This document shows positions 1 through 10,827 of a stretch of 64,000 nucleotides of DNA, piece by piece; within the stretch, counting starts at the first letter, position 1; every line of letters begins with the position of its first letter. The notes under the pieces were generated by a model, which did not search any database, was not told the DNA's origin, and saw only the letters and a program-made list of their open reading frames with translations. The translations under genes and the position numbers were made by a program. Location of the stretch: NCBI GenBank assembly GCA_947069175.1, contig CAMTDV010000018.1, positions 46,822,869 through 46,886,868 of the forward strand, in the 5' to 3' direction. The DNA comes from Scalesia atractyloides. Its lineage: Eukaryota > Streptophyta > Magnoliopsida > Asterales > Asteraceae.

Positions 1-57
1 AGTGAGTTAACCCGGTTCGGTTCTTAAAAAAACATTTTTATTTCCGAGAATAAGGCC

Positions 58-131
58 GTGATAGGGATCGAACTCGAGACGTATTTTTATTGTTTGCACA
101 CAGTCCACCGCTGGACTGTGTGTCTAACCCG
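58..131 (-). other. tRNA-like module 3 in LTR of A
   Basis: Read on the minus strand it has the 11-bp inverted repeat CACACAGTCCA / TGGACTGTGTG with a GCGG loop (around 102-127), then a B-box-like AGTTCGATCC (around 70-80). It is the same module as at 8221-8296. The upstream modules 1 and 2 fall outside the window. Confidence 0.7.
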
Positions 132-961
132 TTTATTATACTGGTTTTAATTAATCTTATAATCATAATCGACTTCGTCTTCTTCGCTCAAGAACACAGA
201 CAACGATTAATCAACTGAACTTGCTTAATTCGATTAACAGGCGTATGAATGATTAAAATGTAACGGATAGGAAGAGGTTTTGGGAATGAACATACCGGAA
301 TGACGACTTTTCACAGAACTCCGGCAATGTCGTCGGCTCTGTTTTATGAACTTCGTCTGAGCGGACCAATTAACAGTTTTGATTAGCTTAGTTGTGGAAT
401 TGAAGTACTAAACAAGAGTTATCAGAAGGTTTAAAAGATTATACCGTTTCACAGCGCAATCTAGGAATTTTCAGAAGTTTTCCGGCGAGTGTTGATTATC
501 CGATATCGTCGCCTGGAACTGATTCTGATTGAAGGGTTTGAGTTAGCAAAAGCTTAACAACTGATAGAAGATGGAAGAATTGAGAAACTTACCGTTTTGA
601 TGGAAGACACGGTTTTCCGGCGAAAGTCCGGCGAGTTCAAAAAGCGATTCCGACGATCAGAAATTAGAGTAAACGTGAAATTAGAAGTTCTGTGAATGTA
701 ATTGAGTCGCGAGATGAGGATTTTGTTGAAGTAATTCCAGAAGTGAATGTTTTCGGTTATAAAAACCGAACATCACATGAATTCAAGTTCATTAACGACT
801 GAATTGATTAAGAATGTCGGTTTATCGGTTATAATCGAGAATCCGCGATCACTCAAACGTCTTGGACGGTTGGAAGCCGATATCGGTTTCAGTTTGGCGC
901 ATCAGGTCGATTCACGGTTGTACATATGTTTTAATTGTTTCCTAGAACTCACAAAGACATC

Positions 962-1042
962 AAGTGGCGGAGTGGTTATATGTGCGCGAGTTAACACTTT
1001 GAGGCTCACCCGGCTGACCCGAGTTCGAATCCCGGCAGCCGG
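962..1042 (+). other. tRNA-like module 4 (antisense to element A)
   Basis: The A-box TGGCGGAGTGG lies at the left and the B-box AGTTCGAATCC near 1022-1032, followed by CCGGCAGCC. This resembles a class II (Ser/Leu-like) tRNA with an expanded middle. In this copy the first base of the B-box GG pair is A; the other LTR (9128-9206) has the exact consensus. The 5' and 3' ends do not form a 7-bp acceptor stem, so it is not called as a functional tRNA gene. Confidence 0.7.
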
Positions 1043-1226
1043 TTTTCTTTTTTATTTATTTTATTTTCACTTTTTATCAATTATAGTTTTTAAATTCTAA
1101 TTTGTTTATTAATTATGCATCGTTTAAAATTAAAATAAACATAAATACGCAACGAAAAATTTATAACTTGATATTCGATTTACAAATGAAGCGGGTTTGG
1201 AAACCCGTTTTTTGACGAATGTTACA

Positions 1227-1241
1227 GTATCCCCTACTTTT
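1227..1241 (-). promoter_or_regulatory. Polypurine tract of element A
   Basis: The minus strand reads AAAAGTAGGGGATAC directly before the LTR start TGTAAC. This is the expected plus-strand priming site of an LTR retrotransposon, and the same sequence precedes the 3' LTR of C and the LTR of D. Confidence 0.85.
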
Positions 1242-1260
1242 AGAAATTTCGTCCCGAAAT

Positions 1261-3918
1261 TTAAGTAGTAGTGGTAACAGGAAAAAGATGTGGGTATTTC
1301 TCGTGCATTGAGTCTTCACGTTCCCAAGTAAACTCAGGTCCCCGTTTCGACTCCCAGCGTACCCTAACAATTGGAATACGACTCCGTCTTAAACGTTTTT
1401 CTCCGAAGTCCATGATCTCTACTGGTCTTTCAATGAAATGCATAGATTCATCGATCTGAATATGTTCCAGGGGAATATGGAGGTTTTCATCGGCGAGGCA
1501 CTTCTTCAAGTTTGATACGTGGAATGTGGGGTGAATTCTGTTGAGTTCTTCTGGTAGATCAAGCTTGTATGCTACAGGTCCTACTCTTTCGAGTATCTTG
1601 AAAGGTCCTACGTAGCGTGGTGCTAGCTTGCCCTTCTGGCCAAAACGAACTACTCCCTTCCACGGTGATACTTTTAAAAGTACATGATCACCAATGTTAA
1701 ACTCCAAAGGCTTTCGTCGTTTATCTGCATAACTCTTTTGACGACTTTGAGCCGCTAGAATATTGTTTCGTATTTGATGGATCTTATCTGTGGTTTCTTG
1801 AATCAATTCTAGACCGGTGATTTGAGCTTCCCCAATTTCGTGCCAACATACTGGAGATCGGCACTTACGACCATATAAAGCTTCGAAAGGTGCCATGCCG
1901 ATACTTGAATGATAGTTGTTGTTGTACGAAAATTCAACTAATGGTAGATGAGCGTCCCAATTTCCCTTGAAGTCTATGACACATGCTCGAAGCATATCTT
2001 CAAGAGTTTGAATGGTGCGTTCAGATTGTCCATCAGTTTGAGGATGATAAGCGGTACTGAGGTCTAATCGTGTACCCAAAGCAGCTTGTACGGCTTGCCA
2101 TGTTCGTGAAGTGAATCGACCATCACGATCTGAAATAATGCTTAACGGTACACCGTGACGGCTTACGATTTCACTGATGTAGATACGAGCTAACTTCTCG
2201 TTCTTGAAATCTTTGCGGATCGGAATTAAGTGAGCTGATTTTGTAAGACGATCAATGATTACCCATATAGTGTCATACCCACCAGAAGTGCGAGCTAACC
2301 CGGTAATGAAGTCCATGGTTATGTTTTCCCACTTCCATACAGGTATTTCAGGTTGGACCAGAAGTCCTGAGGGTCTTTGATGTTCAGCTTTTACCTTGGA
2401 ACATGTAAGGCACTTGGAAACAAAAACAGCAATATCCTTTTTCATTCCAGGCCACAAGTAGGTGTACCGAAAGTCTTGATACATCTTGTCAGCTCCTGGG
2501 TGTTTAGAGTATCGTGTTTTGTGTGCCTCATTCATAAGGAATTCACGAAGGTTGTTGTGGTCAGGAATCCATATGCGATCTAGATAGTACAGAATACCGT
2601 CGGATTTAGTTTCAATTTTAAGTTCAGCTCCACAGGACAGCTACTTTCGTACGTCGTCTTCTGTTACTGAAACATGTTGGGCTTCTCGAATTTGATCTTT
2701 GATGTCGGTTATGATTTACGAACATAGAAGACGAATGGAGTTCGCATAACCCTTTCGACTGAGCGCATCGGCCACCACGTTTGCCTTGCCCGGATGATAC
2801 CGAATTTCACAGTCGTAGTCATTAAGAAGTTCAACCCATCTTCGTTGCCTCATGTTTAACTCCTTTTGGTTGAAGATATGTTGAAGACTCTTGTGGTCAG
2901 TGTATATTTCACACTTAGTACCGTAAAGATAATGTCTCCATATCTTAAGAGCGAACACAACGGCTCCAAGTTCTAGGTCGTGGGTGGTGTAGTTCTTCTC
3001 ATGAATTTTGAGTTGTCTAGAAGCATAAGCTGTCACCTTTCCTCTTTGCATTAGAACACAGCCCAATCCTTGCCCTGACGCGTCGCAATAAACCACGAAG
3101 TCATCACAACCTTCAGGAAGAGTGAGAATAGGTGCGTCACATAGTTTTTGTTTAAGGGTTTGGAAGGCTTCTTCTTGTTTGGGTCCCCATATGAAGGGTT
3201 TTCCTTTATGAGTTAAAGCTGTGAGTGGTACAGCAATACGAGAGAAATTTTCAATGAAACGGCGATAATAACCAACCAAACCAAGAAATGATCTTACTTC
3301 GGTTGGTGTACGTGGCGCTTGCCATTCTTGTACCGCTTTGATCTTTGAGGGGTCGACATGTATTCCCTTGTCATTGACGACATGTCCAAGGAATTGCACC
3401 TCTTTTAACCAGAATTCGCATTTGGAGAATTTGTCGTAGAGCTTTTCATTCTCTAAGAGTGTAAGGATGAGTCGAAGGTGTCGTTCATGATCAGACTTAG
3501 ACTTTGAGTAGATGAGGATGTCGTCGATGAAGACTATAACAAAGCGATCGAGATAGGGTTTGCAGACTCTGTTCATTAGATCCATGAAGACAGCTGGAGC
3601 GTTGGTTAGACCAAATGGCATGACCATGAATTCATAATGACCATAACGAGTTCGGAAGGCGGTCTTTGGTACGTCTTCTTCATGTACTATGAGTTGATGA
3701 TAACCGGAACGAAGGTCGATTTTTGAAAAACAGTTGGCGCCTTGAAGTTGGTCAAGAAGATCATCGATGCGAGGTAATGGGTAGCGGTTCTTGACCGTTA
3801 ACTTGTTGAGTTCTCTGTAGTCGATGCACATGCGAAACGTTCCATCATTCTTCTTCACAAAAAGGACAGGCGCACCCCAAGGCGAGGAGCTAGGACGTAT
3901 GAATCCTTTGTCAGTCAA
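1261..3918 (-). pseudogene. Element A pol: RT, RNase H, integrase, chromodomain (broken)
   Basis: One reading frame on the minus strand runs from 3918 to 1261, with two internal stops at 2716-2718 (CAA to TAA relative to C) and 2641-2643 (GAG to TAG). The reverse transcriptase shows FIDDILIYS, RNase H shows YCDASGQGLG, and the integrase shows a zinc region starting HPGADKMYQD and ending CLTCSKVK. The DDE region includes IISDRDGRFTS, with the catalytic Asp kept. The C-terminus has the chromodomain-like ERPVEIMDFGEKRLRRS region ending REDSMHEKYPHLF. A further in-frame TAA at 3919-3921 separates this part from gag-PR. The protein would have copied and integrated the element in virus-like particles. 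It is now inactive, and its relationship to the intact-looking C pol is obvious along its length. Confidence 0.93.
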
Positions 3919-3921
3919 CTC

Positions 3922-5930
3922 TTATAATTGACTGGCTAGCTCTTGCATTTCGGATGGGGCTAACCTATAAGGAGATTTTGCAACTGGTGTAGCTCCAGGT
4001 ATAAGATCAATGCGGAATTCGACTTCTCTCACGGGAGGAAGTCCTGAAATGTCGTCAGGAAAAACTTGTGGAAAATCTTTTACTACTGGGATGTCTTCAA
4101 GTTTCTTCTCCTTGGTTCCCTTTTTGACGACATGAGTTATAAATGCGACATAATTCTTGCGGAGATATCTTCGGGCTTGAAGACAGGACATTAATTTGAG
4201 CCCTTTCGATGGGGTTTCCCCAAAGATTCGTAGAGCCTGACTGTTTGTAAGAGGAATGCGTATAAAATTTTCGCGGCATACAACTTCAGCATGGTGATGG
4301 CTGAGCCAGTCCATACCAATTATAATGTCAAAGCTTCCCAACTTCATAGGTATAAGGTCAACTGGAAAATCGTGATCGTTTAGGGTGAGAGTACAATTGC
4401 GTATAATAGAGTTTAATGAGACCGGTTTTCTGTCAGCAACTTCTCCCGTTATGGATTCCATGAGTTTATCACGAGTTTGGTTGAGAATGGGTTCAAATTC
4501 TAAAGATACAAAACTTTTATCCGCGCCAGTATCAAATAACATGGATGCATAACTACCATTGATAAGAAACGTACCGTTAACCACATTGTTGTCGGCCCTA
4601 GCTTGATTGGCGTTGATGTTAAAAGCTCTTCCTCTTGCAGGTGGAGGAGCTTGGTTAGCCTGATTCACCGGATTTGCTTGGGCTTGAGCATGTATAATGT
4701 TCACCAAGCGTGGACAAGTGTTTCTAAAATGGTTTGGGTCTCCACAATTGTAACAAGCCCGCATAGGTTGCACCATGGGATAGTTGGGTTGGTAGTAGGA
4801 TTGGGCTACATGTTGGGTAGGTGGTAGTAGTAGAGGTTGTTGGGCTTGACCCACTATCTCATGGTGGGTTTGGGTTGAGGGCTGATGGCGGTTCGTTCAC
4901 TGAGGTATGCGACAGGTTTGAATGGTGTGACCTGCGCGACCACAGCCGGTGCAATGTTGGCAGGGATGTTCAGGAAAGTGATGGTATTGAAAACGGTTGC
5001 ATTTTGGGTATGGGCCGGAGTATGGCCTTTTATATGGTGCAGGTGAGGGGGCAACTTGGGTAATGGGTGCAGCAGGGATGGGGGAATTTGTTTGTGTGAC
5101 AGCAAAGTTTCTGGTGTTTCGTTTCCTCTTGTTAGCAAACTTTGAGGAGGTGGAATGGTTTGAGGTTTGGCCCTCAACGGGGGCTTTCTTTTTCTCATCT
5201 TTAAATTTACCGTTGCGAATTCGATTCTCGGTAAGCTCGGTAGCTAGTTCCATAGCAGTTTCAAGTGTTGCAGGCGAAGTGCTGAGAACTGAGTCTTGGA
5301 TTTTCGAGGGGAGACCTCGAATATAGTGTTCGACTAAGCGGTAAACTGGGGTGAACAAGTTAGGGACCATTTGGTTCAACTCTAAAAACCTCTTGTTGTA
5401 GGAAGTATGATCTCCCTCCTTTTGCTTCAACGAATGAAATTCATCCTCTAACTTTTTGATCTCGCTCCTAGGACAGAAACGTCTCGTCATGATTTCCCTT
5501 AACTCCTCCCACGTTAAGGCCATTGCATCTTCGATTCCCCTCTTACCCTTTTCATTATTCCACCAGGTAAGAGCTACCCCAAATAGCCTCCCGGTTGCGT
5601 AACGTACCTTGCGATCCTCGGGACAATCGCAGTTGAGGAAAGTGTTTTCCATTTCCTCAAACCAGTGGAGGAAGCAGTGACACCTTCGGTCCCTTCAAAT
5701 TTCAGAGGATCGCAAGACTTGAAATGTTTATATGAGCACTTTTTGGTAGGAGGGTTGCCGATGTTCTGGTCTTCTTGCTGGGGAGGATTGATGGGATTTG
5801 CGGCGAGAGCTTGTTGGACTTGAACTACAATGTCAGGAAGCACCGCGGCCATTTGTTTTGCGATTTGGGTGGCCAAGCGTTCGTTTGACCTTCCTGATCT
5901 TCTACCCCCTCGTTGTTGCCTAGCCGACAT
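3922..5930 (-). pseudogene. Element A gag and protease (broken)
   Basis: The start at 5930 matches the start of C gag (MSARQQRGGRRSGRS). A one-base deletion near 5671 shifts the frame, and an in-frame TGA (4897-4899, CGA to TGA relative to C) cuts gag after the first zinc motif. Beyond it the same frame continues through the second zinc knuckle (CYNCGDPNHFRNTC) and the aspartic protease motif LFDTGADKSFVS to a TAA at 3919-3921. Gag would form the particle, and the protease would mature the polyprotein. All parts from 5652 down to 1261 lie in one frame, so the ancestor encoded a single gag-pol polyprotein. The TGA fits deamination at a methylated CpG. Confidence 0.9.
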
Positions 5931-6729
5931 CTACAGGAATATACATAAGAAGATTGTGAGTTTATGGAGTCTTTTTAGGTGTCATGTGTCTTAAAAAAAT
6001 AAAAATAACATAAACATCAATAATGCAACTACATCCATAGGATGTCTTGGGTTTGCTCATGTTGGGCCTCAAATGTCCCCCATACCTTCACCTGTATAGT
6101 CATGTGGGCCCCCATGACTATTGGCTTAGTAGGATTCACACTGGTATTGGCGATTTAACACTCGCATCACCCGAATGAAAACCATGAAATATGTTTACGA
6201 GATGTATGGTCGGAAGGTGTCCAGGTGTAGACACAAAGACAACTCAAAGTGGGGTTAGCTCACATGACGTTTGGTATAGCATGCTTTGGCCTAATAGGTC
6301 CTTCGTACTCTCATCGTTAGTCCCCAGGTAGGCAAACTGGTCCTTTATTTTGGATTTATAGGAATGCCAAGCCTAGACAGGACGTTCCGACTACCGGTAC
6401 TTGTACCCTTCCAGTTACTACATGCCCGTCATGAGAACTCACTTTGATGTGATTTGAAAACACAAAAATCATTGCAAAAAAAAAATCATGGAAGTGATGT
6501 GGTGTGTGCTCTCATGGATATGATATGTTATGAGAATATGGTTCATGATAGGCATTGTATAATAATATATACTTATGAACATGCTTGCATAACATTGAAT
6601 GTAACATTAAACATAAAACATATAAACATCATGAATTTTGCATGTAACACACAAAAAATTTAAAAATTCTAATCAACTATAGTATAGGCTCTAAGGGTCT
6701 AATAACCTATCATGTATCCCTATAGTCAT
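5931..6729 (-). other. Untranslated leader of element A
   Basis: This is about 800 bp between primer site and gag. It is homologous to 15994-16798 of element C in reverse orientation, including the stretch on transferring and pricing-like repeats GGAAGGGTACAAGTACCGG seen in both. I see no reading frame worth calling. Confidence 0.8.
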
Positions 6730-6742
6730 GGCTCTGATACCA
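6730..6742 (-). promoter_or_regulatory. Primer binding site of element A (initiator Met tRNA)
   Basis: The minus strand reads TGGTATCAGAGCC, three bases downstream of the 5' LTR end. This is the usual complement of the plant initiator methionine tRNA 3' end. Confidence 0.9.
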
Positions 6743-7878
6743 ATATGTCACACCCCGACCCGCAGCGTAATAAGAGTCGGGGCATAATGGGTTATCACCA
6801 AAGCTCATGATATTTACTAATATGTTTCATATTTATTAAATTCAAAAATTACATCCTCAATGTTCCAAACATGTTCATACAATTACAAAGAAAAATAATC
6901 AACTAAACAATCCAAAGTCTAAACCGGTTTATTCTTCTAAGCCATCCTATATGTTTCTTGCTGCAGCTGGATCACCTGTATCATGTGTAAAAATGGGGGT
7001 TTTTGGGTCAGCATAAGTTGGCGAGTGAACCTTGTTAGAAACATTTATTATTGATTTCTTGTTATATTTATTATGGAAAATTGTGCAATAATCATATGTG
7101 AGCAAACGTAAATAATCATACCATAACAATAAACAATAACATACAATAACAAACCAACTTGCATGAATGTATAACATGAATGATACTGTATATGTGGGCA
7201 ACGTCACGTTCACGCTCATAGGTAATGGGGAACGGACGGCCTATGATAAATGTCTGTGCGATCAAGGCTCAATCAAACGGAGCCGATCGTATGTTGGCAA
7301 AGCCTAGTTCACGCTCATATGTAATGGGGAACAGCTCAACGCTCGTATGTAATGGGGAGCGGCGGCCTATGATAATGTATGTACTGAAAATGATAAATTT
7401 AGTCTAAACATTAACCACACAAACAGTTGATACATATTGAATACACATTTGATCATGAATATGGTGGATGCACAATAGTTTAAATGTAATAAATAATAAG
7501 ACACACGATACACCCAAAAACGTGATTAAAACGGGGAATTTGTAGAGATTCACTCACATTGGGTGCGTTCGGTTGAAGATGATGAATGCGCACGAGTTTA
7601 GAGGGTTGATCGACGAGGATTAACTAACCTAAATAATAACGAAAAGTATGGTAAATGAGTGGATTTTATTAATAATTTTAATAAGATTTTTAGATATATT
7701 TTTGTGAGTTTAAGGCTATTTTCTAACTTTAAAAACATTATTTTTAAGTATTTTTAATTGATTTTTAAATTAAATAAATAAATAAAAATATATAAAAAAT
7801 GTTGACTTTTGAGTTGACCATTGACCGTTGACCGTGACTGTGACTGTTGACTGTTTGACCGGTTCGCTAGTGTTCAAG

Positions 7879-8296
7879 TATGCGCCGGGTAAGGCTCGAA
7901 CCCGAGACCTCCCGTACGCGTGCACGCAGCTCTACCAACTGAGCTACGTGTCTAACCCGAAATATTTCTGTTTTAATTATATTTATATAATGTTTTTATT
8001 TATTCAAAATTCATTTATTTTTAAAAAGGATTTTAATCATCGAACCGGCGTGCGTAACAGGTCTCGAACCAGGGACCTGTGGTTTAGTGTTGCACACAGT
8101 CCACCGCTGGACTGTGTGTCTAACCTGGTTAATATACTGATTTTTATTATACTTAACATCTTCAGTGAGTTAACCCGGTTCGGTTCTTAAAAAAAACATT
8201 TTTATTTCCGAGAATAGGGCCGTGATAGGGATCGAACTCGAGACGTATGTTTATTGTTTGCACACAGTCCACCGCTGGACTGTGTGTCTAACCCGT
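7879..8296 (-). repeat. Tandem array of three tRNA-like modules in 5' LTR of A
   Basis: Three minus-strand modules occupy 7879-7958, 8046-8130 and 8221-8296, spaced about 165-175 bp apart, each beginning with GGTTAGACAC or a close variant. The first has a consensus A box TAGCTCAGTTGG. All carry a TTCGA B-box core downstream. Each has a long hairpin where a tRNA has its D arm: an 11-bp perfect stem CACACAGTCCA in modules 2 and 3, and CACGTAGCTC / GAGCTGCGTG with one wobble in module 1. AT-rich spacers between modules look related to each other, suggesting an old triplication of a ~165-bp unit. Confidence 0.75.
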
Positions 8297-9127
8297 TTAT
8301 TATACTGGTTTTAATTAATCTTATAATCATAATCGACTTCGTCTTCTTCGCTCAAGAACACAGACAACGATTAATCAACTGAACTTGCTTAATTCGATTA
8401 ACAGGCGTATGAATGATTAAAATGTAACGGATAGGAAGAGGTTTTGGGAATGAACATACCGGAATGACGACTTTTCACAGAACTCCGGCAATGTCGTCGG
8501 CTCTGTTTTATGAACTTCGTCTGAGCGGACCAATTAACAGTTTTGATTAGCTTAGTTGTGGAATTGAAGTACTAAACAAGAGTTATCAGAAGGTTTAAAA
8601 GATTATACCGTTTCACAGCGCAATCTAGGAATTTTCAGAAGTTTTCCGGCGAGTGTTGATTATCCGATATCGTCGCCTGGAACTGATTCTGATTGAAGGG
8701 TTTGAGTTAGCAAAAGCTTAACAACTGATAGAAGATGGAAGAATTGAGAAACTTACCGTTTTGATGGAAGACACGGTTTTCCGGCGAAAGTCCGGCGAGT
8801 TCAAAAAGCGATTCCGACGATCAGAAATTAGAGTAAACGTGAAATTAGAAGTTCTGTGAATGTAATTGAGTCGCGAGATGAGGATTTTGTTGAAGTAATT
8901 CCAGAAGTGAATGTTTTCGGTTATAAAAACCGAACATCACATGAATTCAAGTTCATTAACGACTGAATTGATTAAGAATGTCGGTTTATCGGTTATAATC
9001 GAGAATCCGCGATCACTCAAACGTCTTGGACGGTTGGAAGCCGATATCGGTTTCAGTTTGGCGCATCAGGTCGATTCACGGTTGTACATATGTTTTAATT
9101 GTTTCCTAGAACTCACAAAGACATCAA

Positions 9128-9206
9128 GTGGCGGAGTGGTTATATGTGCGCGAGTTAACACTTTGAGGCTCACCCGGCTGACCCGGGTTCGAATCCCGGC
9201 AGCCGG
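9128..9206 (+). other. tRNA-like module 4 in 5' LTR of A (antisense to element)
   Basis: It has an exact A-box TGGCGGAGTGG and an exact B-box GGTTCGAATCC. The T arm is a perfect 5-bp stem CCGGG/CCCGG with the 7-nt loop TTCGAAT. The acceptor stem cannot form. The module is downstream of the A/C-type core promoter region on the opposite strand. Confidence 0.75.
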
Positions 9207-9390
9207 TTTTCTTTTTTATTTATTTTATTTTCACTTTTTATCAATTATAGTTTTTAAATTCTAATTTGTTTATTAATTATGCATCGTTTAAAATTAAAAT
9301 AAACATAAATACGCAACGAAAAATTTATAACTTGATATTCGATTTACAAACGAAGCGGGTTTGGAAACCCGTTTTTTGACGAATGTTACA

Positions 9391-10030
9391 CAGGATCCTT
9401 GATCCTTAGAAAAGGATCCTTGATGCTGGAAATAGGATTCCTTTGGTGCATCGACTCCAAATATCCTCCTAAGCTGAGATAGCCTCCTTGATGTTGATTT
9501 GAGGATCCATAAGGTTGGTAATGACATGCTTGTGGTTGCGTCATTGCTAATGGTCCATGCTGTAATCCTGAGGATTCTTGAGCCTGTGTCATCGCCATTG
9601 ATCCCTGCTGGTAATTGGAGGATCCTTAGATTTGAACACCAGATCCCCTTGAATGCTGGATTGTTGACGCCGGAGAAGTGAAATCCAATGATCTGGGCAT
9701 CAGCGGAGAGTGATCCTCCACTGATCTCTTCTGCTTCTTTATTTCATCAATCCCCCTGAGGATTCTATGGTTAGTTTTGTCTTGATGTTCCATGTATCCT
9801 TTCATCTGCAAAATGAAAGTAGTCAGATCATTGTTAGTAGGTGTAGAGGATGAAACAGTAGAAGCCTTCGAGAAAACTGGTGTTGGCTTCTTCTGAGCAT
9901 TATCAGCATTACTCGCCGGTGCAGTGGGAATGGAAGGTAATGATGCACAAGTCTGAGATGAGGTGGCCGCCGGCATGGCACTTGAAGTAGATTTTCCATG
10001 AGAAGCCATGTAGTTAATGGAGATGAACAT
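9391..10030 (-). pseudogene. gag N-terminal fragment, unclassified LTR retrotransposon
   Basis: A minus-strand frame starts at 10030 (or at the second Met near 10009, MASHGKSTSSAM) about 45-65 bp after the primer site. It runs to an in-frame TAA at 9626-9628 and then stays open to the junction with element A. The visible protein is low in hydrophobics, rich in Ser, Thr, Ala and Pro at the start and in Gln, Gly and Ser towards the junction, with a short helical stretch around LQMKGYMEHQDKTNHRILRG. No zinc knuckle or protease is reached before the break. The position directly after the primer site makes gag the natural reading, but I do not recognise the family with certainty. Confidence 0.55.
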
Positions 10031-10074
10031 AAATGAATGAAACGTACGGAATTTTTAGAATTGAAGCACCGATT

Positions 10075-10092
10075 GCCCCATGGTGGGCGCCA
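10075..10092 (-). promoter_or_regulatory. Primer binding site TGGCGCCCACCATGGGGC
   Basis: The minus strand reads TGGCGCCCACCATGGGGC three bases after the LTR end. This TGGCGCC-type site is typical of plant gypsy elements of Tat/Athila type, which is family knowledge. Confidence 0.7.
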
Positions 10093-10095
10093 AAC

Positions 10096-10790
10096 TGTTT
10101 TGGTCAAAAATCACAACAAGGATAACGTAACCAAACTTTGAATGTGAGGTTTAGTGCCTGGTTAAACGAACAAATGTATGAACAAATATCAAAAGTAAAT
10201 GACGATGAACACAATGATTTGTACGAGGAAAATGCCCTTGATCAAGAGTTGATCTCCGGCATAAAAAACCTTGGGTGATGGAAACTACCGATCATCAACT
10301 ATTGAACAAGAAAGATCACAACTTTCGAAATATTGAGCTTGTTACAATAAGAATTCTAATGAGTGTTCAAGAGAGTAGCAACAGTATGTATGCAAGTGTG
10401 TGTTCGGTCAGATTGTGTGTCTATCAAGCTCAATATCCCACTAAATACCTAGCTAATCTCATTAACTAACTCTCCGAAATCCATGCAAGCTCCCCACGTT
10501 CACATATAACGGTTATGGCTTCACTTGCACGTGCTAGAAATGGCATATTCCTCCGATATTCCGTCGATGACATAGTCCACGATTACCTGCATACGTAAAC
10601 TAACACAAAGGAACAATTATCAGCTAACATAGATATAGGTAAGGATCCTTGATCCTTAGAGTCCCTGCGATTTTCGTTAAGGATCCGTGATCCAAGTTCA
10701 GTCTCAGGATGGATGATCCTTGGCATAAAATCCATGCCCTAATAGTCCCTGTGAGGACAAATTTTGTTATTAAAAGTCCTAATTTAGGCA
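10096..10790 (-). repeat. LTR of the 9391-10791 element (right boundary approximate)
   Basis: The plus strand starts TGTTTTGGTC immediately beyond the primer site spacer. The 18-mer GGATCCTTGATCCTTAGA occurs both here (10644-10661) and in the gag remnant (9393-9410). The outer end is not defined by a second LTR and is set at the TAATGG repeat. Confidence 0.5.
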
Positions 10791-10791
10791 C

Positions 10792-10827
10792 TATGGTAAT
10801 GGTAATGGTAATGGTAATGATAATGTT
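10792..10827. repeat. TAATGG hexanucleotide microsatellite
   Basis: This is about five units of (TAATGG) at the junction between the LTR fragment and the leader of element B. Confidence 0.8.

Larger units (their letters stand above)
1..1226 (-). repeat. 3' LTR of element A (partial)
   Basis: This matches 8164-9390 almost base for base and ends at ...GAATGTTACA (1226), the complement of the LTR start TGTAACATTC. About 1.4 kb of the LTR lies left of the window. It holds one sense-type tRNA-like module (58-131) and the antisense-type module (962-1042), described separately. Confidence 0.95.
1..9390 (-). mobile_element. Element A: Ty3/gypsy chromovirus-type LTR retrotransposon, left end cut by window
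   Basis: The order read on the minus strand is 5' LTR (6746-9390), primer binding site, leader, gag-PR-RT-RH-INT-chromodomain, polypurine tract, and 3' LTR (1-1226, cut by the window start). The 1226 bp shared by the two LTRs differ at only about five positions by eye, so the insertion is recent. The internal order and the chromodomain-like C-terminus fit the Tekay/Del chromovirus clade; that placement is inferred from family knowledge. The right end abuts a different retrotransposon at 9391. The left flank lies outside the window, so no target duplication can be checked. Elements A and C are the same family in opposite orientation. Confidence 0.93.
6746..9390 (-). repeat. 5' LTR of element A, 2645 bp
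   Basis: The plus strand runs from TGTCACACCCCGACC (6746) to GAATGTTACA (9390). The element-sense ends are TGTAACATTC...GGGGTGTGACA. It contains three tandem tRNA-like modules (7879-8296), an antisense tRNA-like module (9128-9206), a stretch with repeated short words such as CATTACATATGAGCG near 7200-7370, and AT-rich spacers. The 117-codon open frame at 8911-9264 also occurs at 747-1100 and is an LTR by-product. Confidence 0.95.
9391..10791 (-). mobile_element. Fragment of a second LTR retrotransposon (gag start, primer site, 5' LTR)
   Basis: On the minus strand this reads LTR (10096 to about 10790), a TGGCGCCCACC-type primer site, then the start of a gag-like frame that is cut by the insertion of element A at 9390/9391. 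The primer site differs from the Met-tRNA site of all the other elements here, so it is another lineage, possibly Tat/Athila-like. The rest should lie left of element A, outside the window. The right LTR boundary is uncertain because the matching LTR is not present. Confidence 0.65.

Noticed and set aside
747..1100. 117-codon open frame in the LTR of A, identical at 8911-9264
   Set aside because: The frame duplicates only because the LTR does. It runs through the antisense tRNA-like module and shows no protein features, and it is not conserved as a frame in C or D.
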